Virus record (IMG/VR): IMGVR_UViG_3300044996_000496
Coordinates: 23,579 to 87,578 of that record
Length of the DNA stretch: 64,000 bases
Reading direction: 5' to 3' (one strand)
Source of the DNA: a virus
Shown: positions 1 through 8,002 of the stretch, piece after piece
Position numbering within the stretch: position 1 is the stretch's first letter
How the letters are laid out: the number at the start of each line of letters is the position of its first letter
Notes under the pieces: generated by a model
What the model saw: only the letters and a program-made list of their open reading frames with translations
What the model was told of the DNA's origin: nothing
The model's database searches: none
Position numbers and translations under genes: made by a program

Positions 1-1
1 A

Positions 2-157
2 CCATTTAAGGCTGTTTATATTCCAAGAATGATTTGGGTTGAGATGACATCCATGCAAAATAACTCAATAATTTTATGTTTAACAAATACTCATTATGAT
101 AAGCTTGATTATATTATAAATTATGAGGAGTTTGTATCATGCAAAAGAAAGTACTGA
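2..157 (+). CDS. Sugar 3,4-ketoisomerase (WxcM/FdtA-like), C-terminal fragment
   Basis: The reading frame is open from base 2 and stops with TGA at 155-157; the 5' part lies outside the window. The visible 51 residues match the end of the WxcM/FdtA/QdtA cupin family: a 'YIPRMIWVEM' strand where the family has a 'P..W.E.' pattern, then a hydrophobic strand, then 'YDKLDYIINYEEF', where the family has 'YDe.DYIRDYdeF'. Family members isomerise dTDP-4-keto-6-deoxyglucose to its 3-keto isomer before transamination. The 19-base overlap with the next gene and the aminotransferases downstream fit a nucleotide-sugar operon. Catalytic residues lie outside the window. It could also be the C-terminal half of a fused WxcM acyltransferase-isomerase. 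Confidence 0.72.
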   Translation, partial: PFKAVYIPRMIWVEMTSMQNNSIILCLTNTHYDKLDYIINYEEFVSCKRKY

Positions 158-1065
158 TTACTGGCGGTCTTGGTCACATTGGTTCATATTTAATTCATAA
201 CTGGAATAAGAATGATCAAATTATTGTAATTGATAATCTGTTAACGCAAAGATATTGTTCTTTGTTTTATTTGCCAGAAAATGTAAGATTTATTGAAAAA
301 GATGTAAAACATATTAGTGATGAAGATTTAAACGGAGTTACACATATTATTCATTTGGCCGCTATAGTTGATGCTGCAAATAGTTTTTCCGATCCGTCTA
401 CAATAATGAGTGTTAACTGTGAGTATACGATAAAACTTTTAGAACTTTCAGAAAAATGCAAATCACTTGAATTTTTTATTTTTCCGTCAACAACTAGTGT
501 TTACGGTTCAGGCACACCAAAACAGATCTTTACCGAAGATAATAGTACACTTCTTAACCCGCAGAGTCCGTATGCAGAGTCCAAAGTACTGGCAGAGCGT
601 GCTATAATGAAATCTAGTGTTCCTTTTCTAATATTAAGATTTGGCACAATATTTGGGCGTAGTATAGGAATGAGGTTTCAGACAGCGGTCAACAAATTAT
701 GTTTTCAGGCGGCATTTAATCAAAAATTAACAGTATGGAAAAAAAATATAGAATACTTTAGACCGTATTTAGGACTACATGATTGCTATAATCTTATCAA
801 TGGGTTGGTTTCTGGTAGGCAGTGCTTGAAATCTAGAAGTACATATAATGTTATAAGTTGCAATGAAAAACTTTCTAATATATTGAATATTATATGTTTC
901 TATGTCGGTAAATTAGCTATTGATTATGTTGATTCTCCGCTATTGAATCAAAATAATTATTTTGTTTCTGATGAAAAGATAAGAGAGTTTGGGTTTATTC
1001 CAGGCGACATGTTGGAGAATGGAATTTTTGAAACACTGTCTTATTTAGGTGTTAATAAAGTATGA
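139..1065 (+). CDS. NAD-dependent sugar epimerase/dehydratase (extended SDR)
   Basis: A 308-residue Rossmann-fold protein of the extended short-chain dehydrogenase family, the group of GalE-type UDP-sugar epimerases and RmlB-type dehydratases. The N terminus carries the NAD-binding glycine motif 'TGGLGHIGSYL', an acidic 'VIDN' after strand 2, the 'HLAA' motif near residue 73, an 'FPSTTSVYG' catalytic Ser/Thr region and the active-site 'YAESK' (YxxxK) near residue 145. The length is slightly short of GalE (about 340), and the C-terminal substrate half is divergent, so the exact sugar cannot be told. A GAGGAG ribosome site 9 bases before ATG 139 supports the start. It overlaps the preceding ketoisomerase by 19 bases and the next gene by ATGA. 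Confidence 0.85.
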   Translation: MQKKVLITGGLGHIGSYLIHNWNKNDQIIVIDNLLTQRYCSLFYLPENVRFIEKDVKHISDEDLNGVTHIIHLAAIVDAANSFSDPSTIMSVNCEYTIKLLELSEKCKSLEFFIFPSTTSVYGSGTPKQIFTEDNSTLLNPQSPYAESKVLAERAIMKSSVPFLILRFGTIFGRSIGMRFQTAVNKLCFQAAFNQKLTVWKKNIEYFRPYLGLHDCYNLINGLVSGRQCLKSRSTYNVISCNEKLSNILNIICFYVGKLAIDYVDSPLLNQNNYFVSDEKIREFGFIPGDMLENGIFETLSYLGVNKV

Positions 1066-1724
1066 AAAATATCGTATTTTTTGGTGGTTCTGGACAAGCA
1101 ATTGTAATGCGCGGTATTGCTGAAGATTGTGGATTTGGGATTATTGCTATTTTGGATGAGTTTTTAAGTACAAAAAGAGTTTTTGATGATATACCATTTT
1201 TTTGTGGACCTTCGTGTATTGATGAGTTTGTGGGTTCTGGAGAACTTACCAAAAACGGAGATATTTATTGTGCTGTTACGATAGGCAATCCAAATGGATT
1301 TAGACGTATTGAATTATACAATAAACTTAAAAATGAATTTGGTTTCTTGCATACTAGTTTAATAGATAAAACAGCGATCTTGCGTTCACCATATTTGATT
1401 GGTGCAGGGGTTCAGATTCATCCTGGTGTTGTTGTTATGCCTAGATCTATGGTTGGGTCTTTTGTTATATTAAATACAAAATCACTGGTAGAGCATGAAT
1501 GTATTTTAGAGGATGGAGTTGAGCTTGGCCCAGGGGCAATATTGTGCGGGTGTGTTACGGTGGGGAAGTGTAGTTGGATAGGTGCCGGGGCAGTTGTCAG
1601 ACAGCGTATTACAATAGGCGATAATTCTATTGTTGGAGCCGGGGCCGTGGTCGTTAAGGACGTCCCGAGTAATGTTATTGTTGTTGGTAATCCTGCTAGA
1701 ATATTGAAGTATAACAAACAATAG
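1062..1724 (+). CDS. NeuD/PglD-family sugar O/N-acyltransferase
   Basis: A 220-residue protein with the two-domain plan of NeuD/PglD enzymes. It has an N-terminal small Rossmann-like domain ('NIVFFGGSGQA', near residues 3-13), followed by a left-handed beta-helix built of hexapeptide repeats such as 'IGAGVQIHPGVVV', 'LGPGAILCG' and 'VGAGAVVVKDVP'. It ends with the typical 'VVGNPARIL' signature of hexapeptide acetyltransferases. Members transfer acetyl from acetyl-CoA to amino sugars or sialic-acid-like sugars. A catalytic-type His occurs in 'VEHECIL'. The start overlaps the stop of the epimerase (ATGA), implying translational coupling. With aminotransferases in the same operon, N-acetylation of an amino sugar is the likeliest reaction, but the acceptor is inferred. 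Confidence 0.85.
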   Translation: MKNIVFFGGSGQAIVMRGIAEDCGFGIIAILDEFLSTKRVFDDIPFFCGPSCIDEFVGSGELTKNGDIYCAVTIGNPNGFRRIELYNKLKNEFGFLHTSLIDKTAILRSPYLIGAGVQIHPGVVVMPRSMVGSFVILNTKSLVEHECILEDGVELGPGAILCGCVTVGKCSWIGAGAVVRQRITIGDNSIVGAGAVVVKDVPSNVIVVGNPARILKYNKQ

Positions 1725-1736
1725 AGGGATAGTATT

Positions 1737-2414
1737 ATGACAAAAAATGAATTTTGTGCTATTTTCAATTCTTTTGACACAACGAAAGTTACGTGTTCTG
1801 AGTGTTCGCATTATTCATTATGTTATTATAAACATTTTTCAGAATTATTAAATTCACAAAAGGTAATAAAAATTCTAGAATTCGGAGTTGATAAGGGGCA
1901 ATCTCTGCTTATGTGGAATAGATTATTCGCCAATTCAGAAGTGGTTGGTGTTGATAACAAAGAAGATAGGGTTGCGAATGCTGGTTTAATTTGTGCAGAT
2001 ATGGATATTACTGTTGTTTGTGGGGATCAGTCTAATATTTCGTTTTTGTCTGATTTGATAGATAATTTTGGGAAATTTGATATAATTATTGATGACGCTA
2101 GTCACATAAGTACTCAACAAATAACATGTTTTGAGTATATGTTTGAGCACGGTCTTCTCGATTCTGGGCTTTATGTTATAGAAGATCTTGGCACATCTTA
2201 TTGGTCGGACTGGTGTGACGGGGAAACGACAATGATAAAATATTTGCAAAAACTGGTTGACTCTGTGAATCATAGATTTTGGAAGCATGGGCGAATAAAT
2301 GTAAAGCAATTGCCAGGAACTCGCGTTGACGGAGCATCCTATCTTGAGGAAAATGTAACCAGTATATGTTTTCACAGAGGAATATGTTTTGTTCAAAAAG
2401 GTAATAATTTTTAA
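1737..2414 (+). CDS. SAM-dependent methyltransferase (CmcI/TylF-like class I)
   Basis: A 225-residue class I methyltransferase-like protein. The SAM-binding motif I is 'ILEFGVDKGQSL' near residue 42; 'VVGVDN' gives the acidic residue after strand 2. 'FDIIIDDASHISTQQI' followed by 'GLYVIEDLGTSYW' is the signature seen in cephalosporin-hydroxylase/macrocin-O-methyltransferase-like proteins found in many polysaccharide and antibiotic loci. The N terminus has a Cys-rich stretch ('TCSECSHYSLCYY') that could bind metal, which is not usual for the family. It probably methylates a hydroxyl of the sugar made by this operon. GAGGG precedes ATG 1737. Confidence 0.75.
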   Translation: MTKNEFCAIFNSFDTTKVTCSECSHYSLCYYKHFSELLNSQKVIKILEFGVDKGQSLLMWNRLFANSEVVGVDNKEDRVANAGLICADMDITVVCGDQSNISFLSDLIDNFGKFDIIIDDASHISTQQITCFEYMFEHGLLDSGLYVIEDLGTSYWSDWCDGETTMIKYLQKLVDSVNHRFWKHGRINVKQLPGTRVDGASYLEENVTSICFHRGICFVQKGNNF

Positions 2415-2434
2415 TTTTTTATGGAGTGGTTTTT

Positions 2435-3538
2435 ATGTTTAATTTAATGGATTTTGCCGCTGGTCCAAGTATGACGAGCTTAGAAGAATCGTATGTTTTA
2501 GACGCCATGAAGAACTGGTACGGCAAGGACGCATATAAATATTGTGAAATGTTCCAGAAGCAGTTTGCGGATTATCATGGCAGAAAGTACGGTGTTATGA
2601 CTACTAATTGCACATCGGCAATACACTTAGCTTTGATAGCTGCCGGGGTTCGTCCAGGTGATGAGGTTATTGTTCCAGAGCTTACTTGGACTGCCACTGC
2701 AGAGCCTATTGTCTGGCTTGGTGCTAAACCAGTTTTTTGTGATGTTGAGTATAGATCTTGGTGTATTAGTCCACGTTCTATTATAAATAAAATAACAAGA
2801 AAAACTAAAGCAATAATAGCAGTTGATCTTTATGGCAATATGCCGGATTTTAATGAAATTGTTGATATTTGTAATGATTATCATTTATCTTTAATAGAAG
2901 ATTCTGCCGAGGCGCTGGGATCTAAATATATGGGTAGATTGGCTGGTACATTTGGAGAATCGTCTGTTTTTAGTTTTCATAGAACGAAAACGTTGGTGTG
3001 CGGAGAAGGTGGAATATTGTTGACTGATGATAAAAAAATATATGATTGTGCTATGTATTTTCGAGATCATTGTAGAGATAAAAATAGAATGTACTATAAT
3101 TTAAATATTGGATATAAATACATGCCTTTTAATGTTCAGGCGGCTATTGCATATGGGCAATTGCAGAGAATAGATGAGTTAATTTCTATTAAGAGAAGAC
3201 ATCTTGATTTGTATAGGACTAGATTGGAGAAAATTGGAATGTTAAATATAGATAATGATAATGTGTATAATGGTGCGTGGATAACTTGTTTTATGCCTGA
3301 AAAGCGTCTTTATAAAGAGACTGTTGCTGAGACGGCAGCTAAATTTAATATACCAATAAGACCATTTTATTATCCGTTGTCTTCTTTGCCGGCTTATGGT
3401 GAATTTGCTAATAAATGTAAGTTAAATGAATCGTCATACTATTATAGTCAATATGGAATCAATCTTCCTGGTGCAATGATTTTAAGTGATGATATGATTA
3501 TGTATATTTGTGATATTTTGGAGAAATGTTATGATTAA
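2435..3538 (+). CDS. DegT/DnrJ/EryC1-family PLP-dependent sugar aminotransferase
   Basis: A 367-residue type I fold aminotransferase of the DegT/DnrJ/EryC1/StrS family, which adds an amino group to keto-sugar nucleotides using glutamate and pyridoxal phosphate. It shows the N-terminal 'TNCTSAIHLAL' phosphate-binding segment, 'GDEVIVPELTWTAT', the 'DSAEALGS' PLP-ring Asp region and the Schiff-base lysine in 'FSFHRTKTLVCGEGG'. The last three elements are near-canonical. GGAG at 2423-2426 sets the start at ATG 2435; an in-frame GTG at 2426 is rejected because it overlaps that site. With the ketoisomerase upstream this fits a FdtA-FdtB type pathway to a 3-amino (or 4-amino) deoxysugar. Confidence 0.9.
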   Translation: MFNLMDFAAGPSMTSLEESYVLDAMKNWYGKDAYKYCEMFQKQFADYHGRKYGVMTTNCTSAIHLALIAAGVRPGDEVIVPELTWTATAEPIVWLGAKPVFCDVEYRSWCISPRSIINKITRKTKAIIAVDLYGNMPDFNEIVDICNDYHLSLIEDSAEALGSKYMGRLAGTFGESSVFSFHRTKTLVCGEGGILLTDDKKIYDCAMYFRDHCRDKNRMYYNLNIGYKYMPFNVQAAIAYGQLQRIDELISIKRRHLDLYRTRLEKIGMLNIDNDNVYNGAWITCFMPEKRLYKETVAETAAKFNIPIRPFYYPLSSLPAYGEFANKCKLNESSYYYSQYGINLPGAMILSDDMIMYICDILEKCYD

Positions 3539-4490
3539 GTTATTTAATATTGGAAATTTTGAGATAAATACGTCTAGGTTTGATAATTTGTTGCATGGAA
3601 AAGTTGTTTTTGAGTTTGAGCGTAAATTTTCCGAGTATGTTGGCGCGAAGTATGCGTGTTCTTTTTCAAGTGCGAGTATGGCAATTTTTGCCATTTTTAA
3701 GTTATTTGATGATTTGCGTAGTATTATAAATATACCAACAATGATACCACATGTTGTTGTTAACTCAATATATAACGCAGGATACAAAATCAATTTTGTT
3801 GATAATAACCAGTGGGTGGGCAATTGCTACTTATTGCATACATTTCGAGATGGGGTTAAGATATTTGATTCTGCTCAACAGGTTGAACGTTTTCAATATA
3901 AAAATATGTGTAATGACAATGATATTATGATATTTAGTTTTTATCCAACTAAACCTATTGGTAGTTGCGATGGAGGGATGGTTGTTTCAAATGATATGGA
4001 TGTAATTAAAAGATTAAGAGAATTTTCAATTAATGGAACTGCATTTAGTACAAACAGTTGGGATAGGGTAATTACCATGTGTGGCGGCTGGAAAGTGTAT
4101 ATGAACTCAGTGCAGGCATACATGGCCAGTTGTAATTTAGATAATTTTGAGAATAAAATTGAAAAGTTAAATCAAATTAGAAAAATATATAATAAATTTA
4201 TTGGAGAGATTTCTGTTACAAATAATAGTAATCATTTATATAGAATAAGAGTAAGCAATAATAAAGAATTTTGTGCAAAAATGCTTAAAGCTGGAATTAT
4301 GTGTGGAATACACTATGAAACACTTCATAATCATGACAAGTATAGAGATATCTGCGTCAATGATGTTGGTTGTGATTTTGTTAAATCTATATTTGATTCC
4401 AAAACAGTGGCAAGCATACCATTTCACGATAATATGAGTTATAGCGAAGCAGAGTATGTCGTTAAAAGCGCTATTGCATTAAGTAATTGA
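3531..4490 (+). CDS. Second, divergent DegT-family aminotransferase-like protein
   Basis: 319 residues. The same fold as the preceding gene is recognisable: 'YACSFSSASMAIFAIF' in the N-terminal phosphate-binding position, 'DSAQQVERF' and the internal-aldimine lysine in 'FSFYPTKPIGSCDGG'. It is shorter than the family norm (about 370) and lacks a clear 'GDEVI' segment, so it is a divergent member; a sugar dehydratase-type use of PLP cannot be excluded. GGAG 7 bases upstream sets ATG 3531, overlapping the previous gene by 8 bases. The 3' end overlaps the oppositely oriented next gene by 12 bases, with no terminator between them. Confidence 0.75.
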   Translation: MIKLFNIGNFEINTSRFDNLLHGKVVFEFERKFSEYVGAKYACSFSSASMAIFAIFKLFDDLRSIINIPTMIPHVVVNSIYNAGYKINFVDNNQWVGNCYLLHTFRDGVKIFDSAQQVERFQYKNMCNDNDIMIFSFYPTKPIGSCDGGMVVSNDMDVIKRLREFSINGTAFSTNSWDRVITMCGGWKVYMNSVQAYMASCNLDNFENKIEKLNQIRKIYNKFIGEISVTNNSNHLYRIRVSNNKEFCAKMLKAGIMCGIHYETLHNHDKYRDICVNDVGCDFVKSIFDSKTVASIPFHDNMSYSEAEYVVKSAIALSN

Positions 4491-5354
4491 TTTTGATATT
4501 TCAATTATTTTTTTTGCCCAGTTGTTTCTGCTATATTTTTGAACCCCAATAAATCCATTATATCTTATTCTATTTCTTTCATCTGTATTTTTTAAGTAAT
4601 ATTGTATTTTTTCATTTAGATCACTTATGGAGTCGAATATGACCAAGTGTTCTTTATCAATAAATATGTCAGATCTTCCGAGCCAATCATTTGTTAGTAG
4701 AAATCCTCCAGCGGCCAATATTTTGTATACCCTATCCGACATACAGTTAGCTGTACACATATTGAGATTGATTTTACTTCTGCTAACAACGTTTGCATGC
4801 TCCTTGGCAAATGCGTTCTGGAATACCTGTATTTTTGTTGTTACAGAATTTATAAGATCTGCTCTGTAGCCGTATATACTCCCAATAAATGAAACATCTA
4901 TGTCCTGTTCAGTGCAATGTCTTGGCCTGTCAATGTCCTGGTCGAAGCCCTCTGGAACTAAAAAGGTATTTTTGTTGAGCCTGTATGCATCTTGATATAC
5001 TTGTGGTTTGTCACAGCATACAAATGAGCAGTAGAGGGCTTTTGTTCTAGCCTCGGCGTCCCAATTTGGTGTTGCATCCATAAACCATAGGCATGTTTTT
5101 GAATATTTATTGCACTCATGAATTACTCGTATGTTTACAAGATTTCCTTTGCTGAAGATAACTAAGTCTGGAAGTTCGGTTTTGCATACTTCAATTATTT
5201 CTAGGTCTCTTTTTTCCCTGCTGCCAAGCTCGTCTGCGCGTACCCTAAAATTGTATTTTATTACCTCTGCTCCGCTGTGTTCTAGTCCCCTGGCCTGCGA
5301 ATTGTTCGTTGACTTGTTAAGTTCGTCAAATACTGCAATAAATAATATTTTCAT
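4479..5354 (-). CDS. CgeB-like glycosyltransferase (GT-B, group 1 type)
   Basis: 291 residues, GT-B type. The N-terminal half has an alternating Rossmann-like pattern ('MKILFIAVFDELNKSTNNS', 'PDLVIFSKGN', 'CLWFMDATPNW'). The C-terminal half carries 'DVSFIGSIYGYRADLI', then 'RVYKILAAGGFLLTNDW' and a 'LVIFDSISDLNEKIQYYL' stretch. These match the CgeB/Glyco_trans_1_2 subgroup common in spore-coat and phage glycosylation loci. It likely moves a sugar from a nucleotide donor to an as yet unknown acceptor. GGAT before ATG supports the start. It is the last gene of a minus-strand group that overlaps its upstream neighbour by 4 bases. Confidence 0.75.
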   Translation of the reverse strand: MKILFIAVFDELNKSTNNSQARGLEHSGAEVIKYNFRVRADELGSREKRDLEIIEVCKTELPDLVIFSKGNLVNIRVIHECNKYSKTCLWFMDATPNWDAEARTKALYCSFVCCDKPQVYQDAYRLNKNTFLVPEGFDQDIDRPRHCTEQDIDVSFIGSIYGYRADLINSVTTKIQVFQNAFAKEHANVVSRSKINLNMCTANCMSDRVYKILAAGGFLLTNDWLGRSDIFIDKEHLVIFDSISDLNEKIQYYLKNTDERNRIRYNGFIGVQKYSRNNWAKKIIEISKSIT

Positions 5355-5719
5355 TTATTTTGGTATCCTTCATAAAATTTAATATCTTCTTCGGATATTT
5401 GTTTGTGATGATTTTTATCTATATGGGCATCAAGATAAACATTTATTGCTTTTAATAATTTTGGGCGTTTTATTCTGCATATAAAGTCTATTTTTCTTTT
5501 TATTTTTTTGATTTTATATGCATCACTAGTTGCCGATACCTCGTCTTCCATTTTCCAGAGTCTTATGTGCAATATTATTAGTTTTTCTAGCATTTCAGCA
5601 AAATTATCACTAAACTCAAGATCAAGATCGGACAGTGGCTCTTTGTAAAATCTTTGTGCAATTTCTTGTAATATTAAATCTGCTGCTTGTTCTATGTTTG
5701 GTTGTTTTCCGTTTGACAT
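5351..5719 (-). CDS. DUF4254-like protein of glycosylation loci
   Basis: 122 residues, predicted all helical. The central segment 'LHIRLWKMEDEVS' followed by 'IKKIKRKIDFICRIKRP' resembles the DUF4254 family pattern 'LH...WH.ED..R....iaeiKR.ID.lN..R', a family of unknown function that often sits beside glycosyltransferases. ATG 5719 is preferred because it follows the upstream gene's stop by one base; a longer form from 5761 would overlap that gene by 41 bases. It lies between GT9-like and CgeB-like genes, so an accessory role in glycosylation is inferred only from position. The family match is from memory of its motif and is moderate. Confidence 0.45.
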   Translation of the reverse strand: MSNGKQPNIEQAADLILQEIAQRFYKEPLSDLDLEFSDNFAEMLEKLIILHIRLWKMEDEVSATSDAYKIKKIKRKIDFICRIKRPKLLKAINVYLDAHIDKNHHKQISEEDIKFYEGYQNK

Positions 5720-5720
5720 T

Positions 5721-6653
5721 TTATTGATTTTCCAAGATTTCGTTGATTTTTGAGTATACACTATTAGGCTGCGGCTGTCTGCCGATTTCTTGAACTATTT
5801 TGATTTTTACATTGAAAGGGTTCCAGTCTCTGGTGTATCTGTTCAGATACTCTTCTATTCCGATAACAAGAACTCGCGGACATGAACACAGGGCGGCTAG
5901 ATTGATTGGCCCGCTCGGACATCCGATCATACATTTTGCATTGTTTAACATGTATATTTCATTTTCTAGATTAATTCCTCGCATGTCTTCTATCCCAGGT
6001 AATGATAGTGACCCATGTATATCTCCAATGGTGCATATTGATAGATTTTTGTGTTTTGATTTTTTTATTATATCAATTAGAGATAGCCAATTACCAACGT
6101 GCCAATTTTTGTTGGCGGAATTTCCTTTTGTAGTTGATCGTGCGTGTATTATTATATCAAATGTCTTTTGATTGTCCATTTTTATATTATATGGTATGAA
6201 TGATTGATTAATTTCGTAAAATTGATTTTGGGGATTATTTTGATTAGACCAAAACATTGAATTATAGTTAATAACCTCTTCATTCGGAGGTATCCATATA
6301 TACTCTTTTTTGTCGGTGCTGCAGAATGATAAAACGTAGTATTGTCCGCAGTTTAAGGGTGTATTTAGTACAGTAAACTTGGTTTTTATTGGTATATGGG
6401 AATTTATTGTGTCTAAAACACTTTGGTGCATGTGGTCAAATCCCCACATGCGAGACATTGATGTGTCTCCGTACATATATGTTTGATATGGTATAAATTT
6501 TTCAGCGAAGTCTTTGTATAATATTTTATGGTTTGGATTATCAACTACTGTTATTTCATATCCAATTTTTGATAGGTATCTAAGGTGGGCCTGCCAGCAG
6601 AATAGCTTCCACCCAAACTCTCCGACAAATGGGCCAGCTATTATTTTTTGCAT
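5721..6653 (-). CDS. GT9/heptosyltransferase-like glycosyltransferase
   Basis: 310 residues. The C-terminal donor-binding half is the recognisable part: 'LSICTIGDIHG', then 'LNNAKCMIGCPSGPINLAALCSCPRVLVIG'-type order of elements, equivalent to the 'l..a...ig.DSGp.HlAaalg.p.v.lfG' motif of GT9 heptosyltransferases, with Cys-Pro replacing the usual Asp/Thr. The N terminus starts 'AGPFVGEFGWKLFCWQAHLR', like GT9-related proteins with a 'GdfG..l...p.lr' loop. It likely transfers a sugar; acceptor unknown. No good ribosome site is visible before ATG 6653, which lies one base from the upstream stop, so coupled translation is probable. Confidence 0.6.
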   Translation of the reverse strand: MQKIIAGPFVGEFGWKLFCWQAHLRYLSKIGYEITVVDNPNHKILYKDFAEKFIPYQTYMYGDTSMSRMWGFDHMHQSVLDTINSHIPIKTKFTVLNTPLNCGQYYVLSFCSTDKKEYIWIPPNEEVINYNSMFWSNQNNPQNQFYEINQSFIPYNIKMDNQKTFDIIIHARSTTKGNSANKNWHVGNWLSLIDIIKKSKHKNLSICTIGDIHGSLSLPGIEDMRGINLENEIYMLNNAKCMIGCPSGPINLAALCSCPRVLVIGIEEYLNRYTRDWNPFNVKIKIVQEIGRQPQPNSVYSKINEILENQ

Positions 6654-6654
6654 G

Positions 6655-7188
6655 TTAAATTATTTTGTCTATAAACCCGAGCTTGAGTGCTCTTACTGGT
6701 GATAAATAAATATCATTGCCCTCTCTGAGCATTTTGTCTAATGTATTATAGTGCAGTTTGGTGTTGCTTGATATGATTTTGCAGTATATTTTGTGTATTC
6801 TGTTGAACTCTTTAAGCATTTCCTCCATTGCACGCAGGTTCGAGTCTGATATTTCAGTTTCTTTTATTCCATGCATCATTATTGTGCTTTGCTTAAACGC
6901 ATGTCTGTTTCCGATTGTTCCGGCAACAAGCGGTAGGACAGCTGCCGATGCTGCTATCCCGAGACAATATGTATTTATTTGACATTTTGCATTTTTTATT
7001 AGTTCATATATTCCTATTGAGTAGTATACATCCCCACCGTCGGATGATATAATTATATCTATTGGATCTGCTTTTTTATCCATAAAATCGAAATCATAAA
7101 ATTGTTTTGATATTTCCGAGCACGTTGATGAGTCTATTATTTTGCCAAAAAATATTTCTCGTTTTTTACGTGGTAATTTTTTTGTCAC
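6655..7188 (-). CDS. ClpP-like serine protease
   Basis: 177 residues with the ClpP/crotonase fold. The catalytic serine sits in 'GIAASAAVLPLVAG', the histidine in 'STIMMHGI' and a candidate aspartate in 'GNDIYLSPVRALKLGFIDKI', the position of ClpP 'DRD...s..EA..yGliD'. 'ISSDGGDVYYSIGIYELI' is the oxyanion-strand region ('iNSPGG'). The triad therefore looks intact. The GTG at 7188 is chosen because a GGGGGG ribosome site lies 6 bases upstream; longer in-frame starts run into that site. Phage ClpP-like proteases often mature heads, but a separate protease-scaffold gene exists here and this gene is grouped with glycosyltransferases, so its target is uncertain. Confidence 0.8.
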   Translation of the reverse strand: MTKKLPRKKREIFFGKIIDSSTCSEISKQFYDFDFMDKKADPIDIIISSDGGDVYYSIGIYELIKNAKCQINTYCLGIAASAAVLPLVAGTIGNRHAFKQSTIMMHGIKETEISDSNLRAMEEMLKEFNRIHKIYCKIISSNTKLHYNTLDKMLREGNDIYLSPVRALKLGFIDKII

Positions 7189-7277
7189 ATACCACCCCCC
7201 TTTATTACATAGATACATTATCAATTGCGTAATTTGTTATTATTCACTATATTATGTTGTGAACCGTTGGAGGGGGT
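7189..7277. promoter_or_regulatory. Divergent promoter region
   Basis: The only head-to-head intergenic gap in the window. Minus-strand genes run left from 7188 and plus-strand genes run right from 7278 for about 49 kb. On the plus strand TTGCGT (7224-7229) and TATATT (7248-7253), 18 bases apart, form a plausible sigma-70-type promoter, followed by a strong ribosome site. No minus-strand promoter is as clear. The assignment rests on position and loose consensus match. Confidence 0.4.
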
Positions 7278-7682
7278 ATGGATAAAAAATGTTCTTGCTG
7301 TGGGCATGAGATAAAAAAAATACACAAATGTGATCTTTGTGGGGAGGATGTGTGTAATAATTGTCTTATTGAGTGGACAGTTGCGCCTGGGTACATAAAC
7401 AATAATAACTGTTTTGAGTTTACGTGTGTATTTGATGCCACCGCAAATGAATATAACAGTGGGGTCGATGGGATGGGGTCTGTCTTCGGTTTGTGCCACA
7501 TGTGTTATGCGGCCAATCAGGATTTGTTTGTAGGATTTTGGAGAGATGCAACTAAAACAATAGTTAGTATATTGAATAAATTTATTGCAGATAATAAAGA
7601 GAAGATGAAAGAAGAAATTTTTAGGAGGGATGAGAGATTAAGTCAGATGGAGAGAAGTCTAAAGAGGGCGGCAGAGGATTAA
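7278..7682 (+). CDS. Small Cys-rich zinc-binding protein
   Basis: 134 residues. Four CxxC pairs occur: 'CSCC', 'CDLC', 'CNNC' and 'CHMC' (residues about 5, 19, 27 and 73), enough ligands for two zinc ions in a cross-brace-like arrangement. A helical, charged C-terminal tail follows (from about residue 85). GGAGGGGG directly precedes ATG 7278. It is the first gene of the long rightward block, where small regulators or host-takeover proteins are often found. No family is recognised. A FYVE/RING-like or DksA-like fold is possible but not shown. Confidence 0.6.
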   Translation: MDKKCSCCGHEIKKIHKCDLCGEDVCNNCLIEWTVAPGYINNNNCFEFTCVFDATANEYNSGVDGMGSVFGLCHMCYAANQDLFVGFWRDATKTIVSILNKFIADNKEKMKEEIFRRDERLSQMERSLKRAAED

Positions 7683-7729
7683 TTGAAAAAGATAAAATAC
7701 CAAGCAATATCGGGAAAAAACTGGGTTGC

Positions 7730-8002
7730 TTGGCAGATGTTTTACTATGTGATGAAGTAATTGATTTTGTTTCACAGGATTCATTTGAAAAGTTGAAATC
7801 TAAAGTAATTGCAAATCTTAGAAAACTGTATATTGATAACAAAATAGATTTGTCTAATGTTGACGATGATTTAGGCAGCGTTTCAGTTGCCGACAGAGAA
7901 AAAAGAATATTAAAAAACAAAACTAAAACAGAGCTTTTGAGGAAGGGAAATGCAGGGAAACGAGTTAACACTGGACAGAGGGGCACAGCGAGGATTTATT
8001 AG
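7730..8002 (+). CDS. Hypothetical protein, start uncertain
   Basis: 90 residues from TTG 7730, rich in Asp and Lys, with a basic C terminus ('RKGNAGKRVNTGQRGTARI'). No family recognised. The frame is open back to 7634 with no ATG, GTG or TTG before 7730, and the extra upstream residues look protein-like, so a non-standard start near 7682 or a coupled start cannot be excluded. The 3' end overlaps the next gene by 53 bases, more than is usual here, which lowers confidence that the full length is translated. Confidence 0.35.
   Translation: MADVLLCDEVIDFVSQDSFEKLKSKVIANLRKLYIDNKIDLSNVDDDLGSVSVADREKRILKNKTKTELLRKGNAGKRVNTGQRGTARIY

Noticed and set aside
7683-7757. Small TTG-started frame directly after the zinc-finger gene
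   Set aside because: Only 25 codons and within a region where another frame looks coding; kept as a comment in the start-codon finding, not as a gene.
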